A stretch of 64,000 nt of DNA from Microlunatus lacustris (GTDB lineage Bacteria > Actinomycetota > Actinomycetes > Propionibacteriales > Propionibacteriaceae), in assembly GCA_039527025.1 (NCBI GenBank), contig BAAAJN010000001.1, forward strand, positions 124,001-188,000, in the 5' to 3' direction. Below, piece after piece: positions 44,404-52,271 of this stretch. Below the pieces are notes generated by a model. It was not told the origin of the DNA. It did no database searches and saw only the letters and a program-made list of their open reading frames with translations. The translations under genes and the position numbers were made by a program. Numbering within the stretch: position 1 is the stretch's first letter; every line of letters begins with the position of its first letter.

Positions 44404-45189
44404 TCACGAACTCGCCCCGGGCCCGGGCGCCGGGTCGGCGGGGTGCCGGAGCAGGCGGCTGGGCCGGCTGTCGAAGTCGTCGCAGCAGGCGACGAGCAGG
44501 GCGTAGGCGGGCTCGCCCATCAGGGCGACCAGCTCGTCGCGGCAGGACCGGTAGACCGGCTCCGCGCCGACGTGGGCCTCGGTGTTGGCGGTGCAGTACC
44601 ACTCCAGGTCGTGCCCGCCGGGCCCCCAGCCGTCGCGTCCGTACTCGCCGATGGACACCTCGGTGTAGGTGGTGTCGTCGGTGCGGGTCACCGTGCGGAA
44701 CTGCCGGCGGATCGGCAGCTGCCAGCAGACGTCGGGCTTGGTCTCGGTGATCGGGCGGCCCTCGTCCAGGGCCAGCCGGTGCAGGGCGCACCCCGAGCCG
44801 CCGGCGAAACCGGGCCGGTTGAGGAAGACGCAGGCGCCGTCCACGACGCGGGTCTTGCGGCCCGGCTGCTCGCCCTCGACGACCGTCGCGGCGCTCTCCT
44901 GCTCGACCCAGTTCCTGCGGCCGGTGGGCTCGAGCTGCCAGGTCTGCGGCGTCAGCCGGTCGACCGCCGCGCTCACCCGGGCCTCGTCCTCGGCGTCGGC
45001 GAAGTGCGCGCCGAGGGTGCAGCAGCCGTCGTCGGGCCGGTCGGCGTAGATCCCCTGGCAGCCCCGCCCGAAGATGCAGGTCCAGCGCGAGGTCAGCCAG
45101 GTCAGGTCGCAGTGGAAGACCTGGTCGGCGTCGGCGGGATCCGGGAGGTCCACGAAGGCGCGGGGGAAGCCGATCAGCACTTCGGGCAC
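44404..45189 (-). CDS. Conserved cysteine-rich protein
   Basis: 261 aa with an N-terminal cluster C-x10-C-x5-C-x11-CC (FHCDLTW, RWTCIFGRGCQG, DGCCTLGAHF), and further Cys at LHRLAL-adjacent GSGC, KPDVCWQL, EWYC and ACC. The arrangement is reminiscent of YkgJ/DUF3109-type metal or Fe-S-binding proteins. No membrane segment or signal peptide. The GTG is 7 bases after TACGCT on the minus strand (45202-45197). Function unknown. Confidence 0.72.
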   Translation of the reverse strand: MPEVLIGFPRAFVDLPDPADADQVFHCDLTWLTSRWTCIFGRGCQGIYADRPDDGCCTLGAHFADAEDEARVSAAVDRLTPQTWQLEPTGRRNWVEQESAATVVEGEQPGRKTRVVDGACVFLNRPGFAGGSGCALHRLALDEGRPITETKPDVCWQLPIRRQFRTVTRTDDTTYTEVSIGEYGRDGWGPGGHDLEWYCTANTEAHVGAEPVYRSCRDELVALMGEPAYALLVACCDDFDSRPSRLLRHPADPAPGPGASS

Positions 45190-45238
45190 GACGGACAGCG
45201 TAGGCGTCGGGCCCGGCCCCGGGGTCGGTCGTGCCCAC

Positions 45239-45244
45239 TACGCT
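45239..45244 (+). promoter_or_regulatory. Leaderless -10 (TACGCT) of sugar-phosphate isomerase-like gene
   Basis: Exactly 6 bases before GTG 45251. The divergent Cys-rich gene has its own TACGCT at 45202-45197, 7 bases before its GTG. Confidence 0.5.
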
Positions 45245-45250
45245 GGGGTC

Positions 45251-46135
45251 GTGCCAGACGACGCCGTGCCCGGAGCGGACCTGCCCGGGGAGCCCAGGAG
45301 AGTGCCGCCCGCCAAGGTCGGCCTCTCCACCTCCTCGGTCTACCCCGAGACCACCGCCAGCGGGTTCGAGCTGGCGCGCCGTCTCGGCTACGACGGCGTC
45401 GAGGTGATGGTGGGCATCGACCCCGTCGCCGCCGACATCGACGCGGTCGAGAAGCTGCGCGACTACCACGGCGTCCCGGTGCTGGCCATCCACGCGCCCT
45501 GTCTGTTGATCACCCAGCGCGTCTGGGGCACCGACCCGTGGGCGAAGCTGGAGCGCTCGGCTGAGGCTGCCCGCCGGCTCGACGCCGACGTGGTGGTCGT
45601 GCACCCGCCGTTCCGCTGGCAGCGCGAGTACGCCCGCAACTTCGTCCAGGGCATCCGACGGCTGACCGAGACCACCGGCATCCTGTTCTCCGTCGAGAAC
45701 ATGTACCCCTGGCGGACACCGGCGGGTGAGCTCAAGGCCTACGTGCCGGGCTGGGACCCGACGGAGCTGGACTACGCCGACCTGACGCTCGACCTCTCGC
45801 ACGCCTCCACCGCCGGCCAGCAGTCCCTCGACCTGGCCCGCTCCTGGGGCGACCGGCTGCGGCACGTGCACCTCACCGACGGCAGTGGCTCGGTCAAGGA
45901 CGAGCACCTGGTCCCCGGCCGCGGCGACCAGCAGGCCGCCCAGCTGCTCCAGCACCTGGCCGCGGAGGACTTCTCGGGTCACGTCGTGCTGGAGCTCAAC
46001 TCCCGGCGCAATCCCACCCGGGCCAGCCGGGAAGCTGATCTCGCCGAGTCGCTGGCCTTCGCCCGCGAGCACCTGAGTGCGCCCGTGCAGCCGTCCTTCG
46101 CCACCGACGGCAGCGGCACCACCGAGAGCCTCTAG
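45251..46135 (+). CDS. Sugar phosphate isomerase/epimerase (xylose-isomerase-like TIM barrel)
   Basis: 294 aa AP_endonuc_2-fold barrel. VGLSTSSVYPETTASGFEL, GYDGVEVMVG, IHAPCL, VVHPPFRW, SVENMYPW, LDLSHAS, HVHLTDGSG and LELNSRR supply the metal-ligand His, Glu and Asp positions of the family. Substrate not predictable. The GTG is exactly 6 bases after TACGCT (45239-45244). Its TAG stop shares a palindromic CTAG with the stop of the convergent gene. Confidence 0.87.
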   Translation: MPDDAVPGADLPGEPRRVPPAKVGLSTSSVYPETTASGFELARRLGYDGVEVMVGIDPVAADIDAVEKLRDYHGVPVLAIHAPCLLITQRVWGTDPWAKLERSAEAARRLDADVVVVHPPFRWQREYARNFVQGIRRLTETTGILFSVENMYPWRTPAGELKAYVPGWDPTELDYADLTLDLSHASTAGQQSLDLARSWGDRLRHVHLTDGSGSVKDEHLVPGRGDQQAAQLLQHLAAEDFSGHVVLELNSRRNPTRASREADLAESLAFAREHLSAPVQPSFATDGSGTTESL

Positions 46136-46770
46136 ACCTCCAGGGCCAGCGCGGCCACCACACGGGCCAGCCGCTCCGGCTCCGCCCACACCCAGCCCGG
46201 CCCCGCGTCGTCGAGTGGCACCACGGTGCCCGCGGGCAGCGCCGCGGCCAGTCGTCGGGTCGCCAGCCGGTCGAGCGGGTCGCGGGCACCCCAGGCCACC
46301 CGCGCCGGCTGCCCGACCCGGGCAGCGAGGGCCGTGACGTCCCGGGCGCGGACCAGGTCCAGGGTCTGCAGCAGCTGCCGGTCGCGGGCGTGCAGCCGCT
46401 GCAGCACCGGTAGAGGCAGCAGGTCGGCCACCCCGCGGTGCAGCGACCGAACCAGCCGGGGCCCGGACGGCGTCCGCCCGGTGGCCAGCACCAGGCCTGC
46501 CACCCGGGGTCCGGTCTCGGCGGCGACCCTCAGCGCGAGCACGGCGCCGCTGCCCACCCCGCAGACCACGACCGGCCGCCCGACGTCGTCCAGGGCGGCC
46601 AGCGCCCGCCGGGTGGGACCGGCGAGCAGATCGGGCGACACGGCGCTGAGGGTCCAGACCGGGGCGACGACCTGGCCCCGGACGGCCAGCGCTGCGTGCA
46701 GGCCGCGTCGCCCGGCCGGCGGCGCGAGCGGGCTGGTCAGCAGCAGGACGGCCGGTCCGGTCGTGGTCAC
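46132..46770 (-). CDS. Alpha/beta-hydrolase-fold protein lacking catalytic Ser and His
   Basis: 212 aa with the alpha/beta-hydrolase strand order and acid-region WGARDPLD (Asp164), but the nucleophile elbow reads GVGSG (71-75), with Gly where Ser belongs, and the usual C-terminal His region reads GPGWVW. A pseudo-enzyme is likely, possibly a binding or chaperone-like partner. GTG 46770 overlaps by 4 bases the TGA of the CPBP gene, so both are made together. Confidence 0.75.
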   Translation of the reverse strand: MTTTGPAVLLLTSPLAPPAGRRGLHAALAVRGQVVAPVWTLSAVSPDLLAGPTRRALAALDDVGRPVVVCGVGSGAVLALRVAAETGPRVAGLVLATGRTPSGPRLVRSLHRGVADLLPLPVLQRLHARDRQLLQTLDLVRARDVTALAARVGQPARVAWGARDPLDRLATRRLAAALPAGTVVPLDDAGPGWVWAEPERLARVVAALALEV

Positions 46771-47540
46771 AGCCAGTCCACGTGCGGGGCGACCAGGGCG
46801 TAGCCGACGAAGGCGACGACGTCGAGCAGCGTGTGCGCCACGACCAGCGGCCCGACCCGCCGCCAGCGCAGGTACACCAGGCCGAGGATGAGCCCCATGA
46901 TGAGGTTCCCGACGAAGCCGCCGAACCCCTGGTACAGGTGGTAGGAGCCGCGGATGACCGCGCTGACCAGCAGCACCACCCAGGGCTGCCAGGCCAGCTG
47001 GCGGAGCCGGGTGAACAGGTAGCCCACCATCACCACCTCCTCCAGCGCGGCGTTCTGGAACGCCGAGAGCACCAGCACCGGGATCGTCCACCAGGCCCCG
47101 GCCAGCGCCGAGGCCTGGACGTCGGTGTTGAGCCCCAGCGCGCGGGCGCCGAGGTACAGGCCGAGGCCGGGGATGCCGATGGCCGCGGCCAGCAGCACGC
47201 CGGCGCCGAGGTCGAAGCGGGGCCGCCGCAGGTCGAAGCCGATCAGGGCGCCGGGGGCCCGGTGCGTCAGGCTCAGCAGGTGGAGGACCAGCAGCACCGG
47301 TACGAAGGCGAACGCGATGTTGGCCAGCTGGTAGGCCAGGTCCAGCCAGGGCCGGTCCGGCGTGGTGGAGGCGTTGAGGGTGGAGGTCTGGGCCGACAGC
47401 GGCTCCGGCCGGGTCAGACGCTCGATGATGCGCAGCACCGCGTAGACCGCCGACTGCCCCAGCGAGAGCGCCAGCACCAGCACCACCTCGAGGCCCAGCC
47501 GCGTCCGGTCTGCCGTCGCCGTCGCCGGCTGTGCGCTCAC
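46767..47540 (-). CDS. CPBP-family intramembrane metalloprotease homologue
   Basis: 257 aa, about eight membrane helices. The CPBP/Abi motifs appear as NAALEEVVMVGYL (EE pair kept, but Val where EExxxR has Arg), RGSYHLYQGFGGFVGN (His) and VVAHTLLDV (His, Asp). Rce1-like members process prenylated or small peptides; many actinobacterial ones are uncharacterised. GTG 47540 with a weak CAAGAT hexamer 6 bases upstream. Coupled to the pseudo-hydrolase gene. Confidence 0.85.
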   Translation of the reverse strand: MSAQPATATADRTRLGLEVVLVLALSLGQSAVYAVLRIIERLTRPEPLSAQTSTLNASTTPDRPWLDLAYQLANIAFAFVPVLLVLHLLSLTHRAPGALIGFDLRRPRFDLGAGVLLAAAIGIPGLGLYLGARALGLNTDVQASALAGAWWTIPVLVLSAFQNAALEEVVMVGYLFTRLRQLAWQPWVVLLVSAVIRGSYHLYQGFGGFVGNLIMGLILGLVYLRWRRVGPLVVAHTLLDVVAFVGYALVAPHVDWL

Positions 47541-47676
47541 GGGACCATCTTGCCCCGCCCAGAGACCGCACGGAGCGGCCGCCAGCACGAGAAGTTGTCG
47601 TCCTGGCTCAGCCTCAAGCGTCTAGACCGCAAGATCCGCGGTGTGGAAGCCGGCAGCCGGTGCTGCAGCGAGGTCT

Positions 47677-47682
47677 TAGGCT
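47677..47682 (+). promoter_or_regulatory. Leaderless -10 (TAGGCT) of asd
   Basis: Exactly 6 bases before ATG 47689. Confidence 0.5.
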
Positions 47683-47688
47683 GGTCGC

Positions 47689-48732
47689 ATGCGCGTAGGT
47701 GTGTTCGGAGCGACCGGTCAGGTCGGCGGAGTGATGCGGACCCTGCTGGCGGAGCGGGGCTTCCCGGTCAGCGAGCTGCGGTTCTTCGCCTCCGCCCGGT
47801 CCGCCGGCCGCACCCTGACCTGGCAGGACCGCGAGATCGTCGTCGAGGACACCGAGACGGCGGACTTCTCCGGCCTGGACCTGGCCCTGTTCTCCAACGG
47901 CAAGACGGCCTCCAAGGCGACCGCGCCCCGGGTCGCCGCCGCCGGCGCGCTGGTCATCGACAACTCCTCCGCCTGGCGGATGGACCCCGACGTCCCGCTG
48001 GTGGTCGCCGAGGTCAACGGCGAGGACGCGCTGCGGCCGGCCAAGGGCATCATCGCCAACCCGAACTGCACGACCATGGCCGCCATGCCCGTGCTGGCCC
48101 CGCTGCACCACGAGGCCCGGCTGACCCGGCTGCAGGTGGCGACCTACCAGGCCGTCTCCGGCTCCGGTGGCGCCGGCGTGGCCGAGCTCGACGGGCAGGT
48201 GCGTGCGGTCGCCGAGCAGGCGGCCGGGCTGGCCTTCCGCGGCGACGCCGTGGACTTCCCGGCCCCGCAGACCTACGTCAAGCCGATCGCCTACAACGTC
48301 TTGCCGCTGGCCGGATCGATCGTCGACGACGGCTCCGGCGAGACCGACGAGGAGCAGAAGCTCCGCAACGAGTCGCGCAAGATCCTGCACGCCCCCGACC
48401 TGCTCGTCGCCGGCACCTGCGTCCGGGTGCCGGTGTTCACCGGGCACTCGCTGGCCATCCACGCCGAGTTCGCCGAGGACCTCAGCCCCGAGCGGGCCAC
48501 CGAGCTGCTGGCCCGGGCCCCGGGCGTCGCGCTGATGGACGTCCCGACCCCGCTGGACGCCGCCGGCGCCGACCCGAGCTTCGTCGGCCGGATCCGGGCC
48601 GACCAGTCCGCGCCCGCCGGCAAGGGGCTGGTGCTCTTCATCTCCAACGACAACCTCCGCAAGGGGGCCGCGTTGAACGCGGTCCAGATCGCCGAGCTGC
48701 TGGCCGACCAGCTCGTCGCGGACCAGGCCTGA
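47689..48732 (+). CDS. asd: Aspartate-semialdehyde dehydrogenase
   Basis: 347 aa. NADP loop VGVFGATGQVGGVM, active-site Cys in NPNCTTM, AVSGSGGAGVAEL, substrate Arg in GTCVRVPVF and catalytic His in TGHSLAIHAEF. It reduces aspartyl phosphate in Lys/Thr/Met and DAP synthesis. The ATG is exactly 6 bases after TAGGCT (47677-47682). The usual partner ask is not upstream, so asd has its own promoter here. Confidence 0.96.
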   Translation: MRVGVFGATGQVGGVMRTLLAERGFPVSELRFFASARSAGRTLTWQDREIVVEDTETADFSGLDLALFSNGKTASKATAPRVAAAGALVIDNSSAWRMDPDVPLVVAEVNGEDALRPAKGIIANPNCTTMAAMPVLAPLHHEARLTRLQVATYQAVSGSGGAGVAELDGQVRAVAEQAAGLAFRGDAVDFPAPQTYVKPIAYNVLPLAGSIVDDGSGETDEEQKLRNESRKILHAPDLLVAGTCVRVPVFTGHSLAIHAEFAEDLSPERATELLARAPGVALMDVPTPLDAAGADPSFVGRIRADQSAPAGKGLVLFISNDNLRKGAALNAVQIAELLADQLVADQA

Positions 48733-48737
48733 CCGCC

Positions 48738-49613
48738 ATGACGGCCACCGGGGCAGTCGTCGACGACGGCGTCGGCCTGCCCGGCGGCGGGCTCCGGCTC
48801 GCCATCCTGGGGGCCGGCGTGATGGGGGAGACGGTGCTGTCCGGGCTGGTCCGGGCCGGCTGGTCACCCGAGCGGATCGTGGCCACCGACCGGCGGCCGC
48901 AGCGCCAGCTCGAGCTGACCGCACGCTACGGCATCACCATGCTCGAGAACCCCGAGGCGGTGGCCGACGTCGACACCGTCGTCCTCGTGGTCAAGCCGCA
49001 GGACATGACCGACCTGCTGGCCGAGATCGCGCCGGCCCTGCGACGCGGCACGCTCGTCGTCTCGCTGGCCGCGGGCGTCGACACCGCCTCCATCGAGGCC
49101 GCGCTGCCGGCCGGCACCCCCGTCGTCCGGGTGATGCCCAACACCCCGGCCCAGGTCGACGAGGGGATGGCCGCCATCTCCCCCGGCTCCGCCAGCACCG
49201 ACGAGCACCTCGCGCGGGTGACCGAGATCCTGTCCGCCACCGGCCGGGTGGTCGCGGTGCCCGAGCGGTACCAGGACGCCGTCACCGCGATCTCGGGGTC
49301 GGGTCCCGCGTACCTGTTCTTCGTCGTCGAGGCGATGATCGAGGCCGGCGTGCACCTGGGCCTGCCGCGGGACACCGCCACCGAGCTGGTGGTGCAGACG
49401 ATGCTCGGCTCGGCCAAGCTGCTGCGCGAGACCGGCGAGCACCCAACGGTGCTGCGGGAGCGCGTCACCTCCCCGGGCGGCACCACCGCCGCGGCCATCC
49501 GGCAGCTGGAGGACCACAAGGTGCGCGCCGCGTTCCTCAGCGCCATCGAGGCGGCCCGGGACCGCAGCCGGGACCTGGCCGAGGCCGCCCGGCAGCCGGG
49601 GAGCCGGTCGTGA
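48738..49613 (+). CDS. proC: Pyrroline-5-carboxylate reductase
   Basis: 291 aa. NADP loop LAILGAGVMGETVLSGL, VVLVVKPQDM, MPNTPAQVDEGM and ISGSGPAYLFF, ending with the signature VTSPGGTTAAAI. It makes proline. The ATG is 5 bases after the asd stop. About 16 extra residues precede the usual start. Its TGA overlaps the AcuC-like start (GTGA). Confidence 0.95.
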   Translation: MTATGAVVDDGVGLPGGGLRLAILGAGVMGETVLSGLVRAGWSPERIVATDRRPQRQLELTARYGITMLENPEAVADVDTVVLVVKPQDMTDLLAEIAPALRRGTLVVSLAAGVDTASIEAALPAGTPVVRVMPNTPAQVDEGMAAISPGSASTDEHLARVTEILSATGRVVAVPERYQDAVTAISGSGPAYLFFVVEAMIEAGVHLGLPRDTATELVVQTMLGSAKLLRETGEHPTVLRERVTSPGGTTAAAIRQLEDHKVRAAFLSAIEAARDRSRDLAEAARQPGSRS

Positions 49614-50752
49614 GGGGCCGGCTGGTCCACTCCGAGGAGCTCGGCGGCTACGACTTCGGCAGCGACCACCCGATGGGTCCGGGCCGGGTCCACAACACCG
49701 TCGAGCTGGCCCGTCAGCTGGGGGTGCTGGACCGGCTGGACGTCGTGCCGCCGCCGGCGGTCGACCTCGAGCTGCTCGCCCGGGTGCACGACCCCGCCTA
49801 CATCGCCGCCGTGCAGCGAGGCCTGCCTGACCCCGAGTTCGGCCTCGGCTCCAGCGACAACCCGGTGTTCGAGGGCATGCACGACATCTCCGGGCTGGTC
49901 GTGATGGGCACCGTCGAGGCGGCCCGTGCCGTCTGGGAGGGCGAGGCGCTGCGGGCCAGCAACATCAGCGGCGGCCTGCACCACGCCATGCCGCGGGCGA
50001 CCAGCGGGTTCTGCGTCTACAACGACCTGGCGGTGGCCATCCGGTGGTTGCTCGACAACGGCTGCGAGCGGGTGGCCTACGTCGACGTCGACGTGCACCA
50101 CGGCGACGGGGTGCAGGCGATCTTCTACGACGACCCTCGGGTGATGACCGTCAGCCTGCACGAGACCCCGGCCTGCCTGTTCCCCGGCACCGGCTTCCCC
50201 GACGAGATCGGAGGGCCCGGCGCCGAGGGCACCGCGGTCAACGTCGCCCTGCCGCCCGGGACCACCGACGCCGGCTGGCTGCGCGCCTTCCACGCTGTGG
50301 TGCCCGACGTGCTGACGGCGTTCCGGCCCACCGTGCTGGTCACCCAGCACGGCTGCGACTCCCACGAGCACGACCCGCTGGCCGACCTCGACCTCTCCCT
50401 GGACGGGCAGCGCGCGTCCTACCTGGCCCTGGCCGAGTTGGCCGACCGGCTCTGCGAGGGTCGCTGGGTGTCGACCGGGGGTGGCGGCTACGCCTTGCTG
50501 CACGTCGTCCCCCGGGCATGGACCCACCTGCTGGCCATCGTCAGCGGCGAGCCGGTCCCGCCGGCGACCCCGACGCCGCAGGACTGGCGCGACCAGGTCG
50601 GACCCTGGGCACCGGACTCGATGTCTGACGGCGCCGACGCCGCCTGGACCTCGATGACCGAGGGCATCAACCCGGAGAGCCGGGTCGACCAGGCGGTCCT
50701 CGCCACCCGGCGCGCGGTGTTCCCGGAGCTGGGTCTCGACCCCTCCTTCTGA
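49610..50752 (+). CDS. AcuC/histone-deacetylase-family protein
   Basis: 380 aa arginase/deacetylase fold. GGLHHAMPRATSGFCVYND, the zinc-ligand VDVDVHHGDGVQAIFYDD, TVSLHE, GCDSHEHDPL and the late STGGGGYALLHVVPR fit class I/AcuC deacetylases, which in Bacillus act on acetyl-CoA synthetase. GTG start inside the end of proC. Substrate not known. Confidence 0.9.
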   Translation: MRGRLVHSEELGGYDFGSDHPMGPGRVHNTVELARQLGVLDRLDVVPPPAVDLELLARVHDPAYIAAVQRGLPDPEFGLGSSDNPVFEGMHDISGLVVMGTVEAARAVWEGEALRASNISGGLHHAMPRATSGFCVYNDLAVAIRWLLDNGCERVAYVDVDVHHGDGVQAIFYDDPRVMTVSLHETPACLFPGTGFPDEIGGPGAEGTAVNVALPPGTTDAGWLRAFHAVVPDVLTAFRPTVLVTQHGCDSHEHDPLADLDLSLDGQRASYLALAELADRLCEGRWVSTGGGGYALLHVVPRAWTHLLAIVSGEPVPPATPTPQDWRDQVGPWAPDSMSDGADAAWTSMTEGINPESRVDQAVLATRRAVFPELGLDPSF

Positions 50753-50932
50753 CCCACCGGTCGAGGGCGCGAAGTGTGCGTCTCGACCGCGTCTCGGTCA
50801 ACCACCGGCGCGGCGTGTCGGGTCGGAAGTCAGAACTCGTGCTATCGCTGGCGCACCTCCAACCACTACCCTCACGGGAGTACCCGACCCCGAGCGCTGC
50901 GCGGAGCGGGCCGGACAGAGATGGGTGAGGCG

Positions 50933-51163
50933 ATGACGAACGAGTCCCAGCGGGGGGCAGTCACCCCGATCGGAGGCGACCTCACCGGGGTGCGCTTCCT
51001 CACCGTGGCCGAGGTCGCGGCCCTGATGCGGGTGTCCAAGATGTCGGTGTACCGGCTCATCCACCACGGCGAGCTGGAGGCCGTCCGCTTCGGCCGCAGC
51101 TTCCGCGTCCCGGAGAAGGCGGTGCACGCCTACCTCCGCGACGCCTTCTTCGAGACCGGCTAG
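50933..51163 (+). CDS. Excisionase/MerR-type HTH DNA-binding protein
   Basis: 76 aa. The C-terminal two thirds, FLTVAEVAALMRVSKMSVYR followed by LIHHGELEAVRFGRSFRV, form a winged HTH of the excisionase (HTH_17) family and closely resemble mycobacterial Rv0500A, which follows proC. Role unknown, probably a small regulator. ATG 50933 follows GGTGAGG closely; ATG 50921 would add four residues. TACCCT at 50867-50872 is a possible -10. Confidence 0.88.
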   Translation: MTNESQRGAVTPIGGDLTGVRFLTVAEVAALMRVSKMSVYRLIHHGELEAVRFGRSFRVPEKAVHAYLRDAFFETG

Positions 51164-51203
51164 CAGTGGGCGGAGTTCGTGCGCGTACTCGAGCACGAAC
51201 TCC

Positions 51204-52151
51204 TCACAGAACGCGCAGGCAGTGCCGGCATCGAGTGGGCACGTCGGTCCAGCCGCGGGAGCCGAGGACCCCTCCCACCTGGAACGCGACCTCGCAGTGC
51301 TGCTGCAGGACGTCGGTCCAGCCGTACCGCAGGGTGAGCAGTTGGCGCACCGCGAAGTCGTTGTCGCGCCGGTAGTCCCGGAACCGGCCCATCCCCTCGT
51401 GCCCGAGCCGGCCGTCCAGCTCCACCAGCACGGCGAACTCGTCATAGCCCACGTCGGTGCGGTGGCGGAGTTCGCCCCGGTACCGGTTGCGCCGCCCGCG
51501 CGGGAGGCCGTGCGCGCGCTCGACGTCGCGCAGGTAGTGCACCTCCAGCGGAGACTCGACGCCCTCGCCCACGTCGTCGAGCAGGGTGCGCAGCAACCGG
51601 CGCCGCGGGTGCCGGCTCCGGTTGTCCAGGTCGCGCTGCAGGCGTTCGACCGAGACGAGGCGCTGCTGCACCGCCCGGGTCACCAGGGCCACGACTTCGC
51701 CGTCGTCCAGCTGGCCGGCGAGGTCGAGGACGGTGTCGGCGGCCGTCAGCCGGGGTGGCTCGCCGACCGTCCGGGAGGAGCGGACGCCAGGGCGCTCGCG
51801 TTCGAACCGCCAGCGGCCGGCGACGGCACGACCACGGGCGTGCGGGACCAGCACGTCGACGACGGGTGGTTCGCCCTGCAGCGCCCACAGGTGGCCTGAT
51901 GCCCGCGGGCCCAGCCGGGCGCGGTCGCCGCCCAGCAGGACGCCCGCCCAGGCCAGTGCTGCCCACGACGGGCGACCGCTGCGGGTCGAGTAGACGCCAC
52001 GGGCCAGCGCCTGCCAGGGTCCCTGCTCGAGCAGCCGGTAGACCACGGGAGGCGTCAGCCCGGAGCCGAGGGCCTGCTCCCGGGTGAGGACGCCCTCCTG
52101 CTCGTCGGCGAGGCGGTGGAGGGAGTCCGGGACGTGGCGTCGTGGGTGCAC
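51204..52151 (-). CDS. AbiEi-like antitoxin domain plus DUF559-like C-terminal domain
   Basis: 315 aa. An N-terminal winged-helix region (EQEGVLTREQALGSGLTPPV, VYRLL) matches the AbiEi antitoxin N-domain. The C-terminal region VLVELDGRLGHEGMGRFRDY, then RRDNDFAVRQL, has the E/D spacing of DUF559/Vsr-like restriction-endonuclease folds. No AbiEii-type toxin gene adjoins. Multi-copy in actinobacteria, function unknown. GTG start. Confidence 0.75.
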   Translation of the reverse strand: MHPRRHVPDSLHRLADEQEGVLTREQALGSGLTPPVVYRLLEQGPWQALARGVYSTRSGRPSWAALAWAGVLLGGDRARLGPRASGHLWALQGEPPVVDVLVPHARGRAVAGRWRFERERPGVRSSRTVGEPPRLTAADTVLDLAGQLDDGEVVALVTRAVQQRLVSVERLQRDLDNRSRHPRRRLLRTLLDDVGEGVESPLEVHYLRDVERAHGLPRGRRNRYRGELRHRTDVGYDEFAVLVELDGRLGHEGMGRFRDYRRDNDFAVRQLLTLRYGWTDVLQQHCEVAFQVGGVLGSRGWTDVPTRCRHCLRVL

Positions 52152-52271
52152 AGCTGCACTCTCCGGACGTCGTCCGACGTCGAACGGGCGCCAGAACCGG
52201 CTGTGGACGAACCCGTCCCCAGGACGGGGAGGAGTTCGTCCGGGATGACGAGGACGAATCCCTCACGGTCC

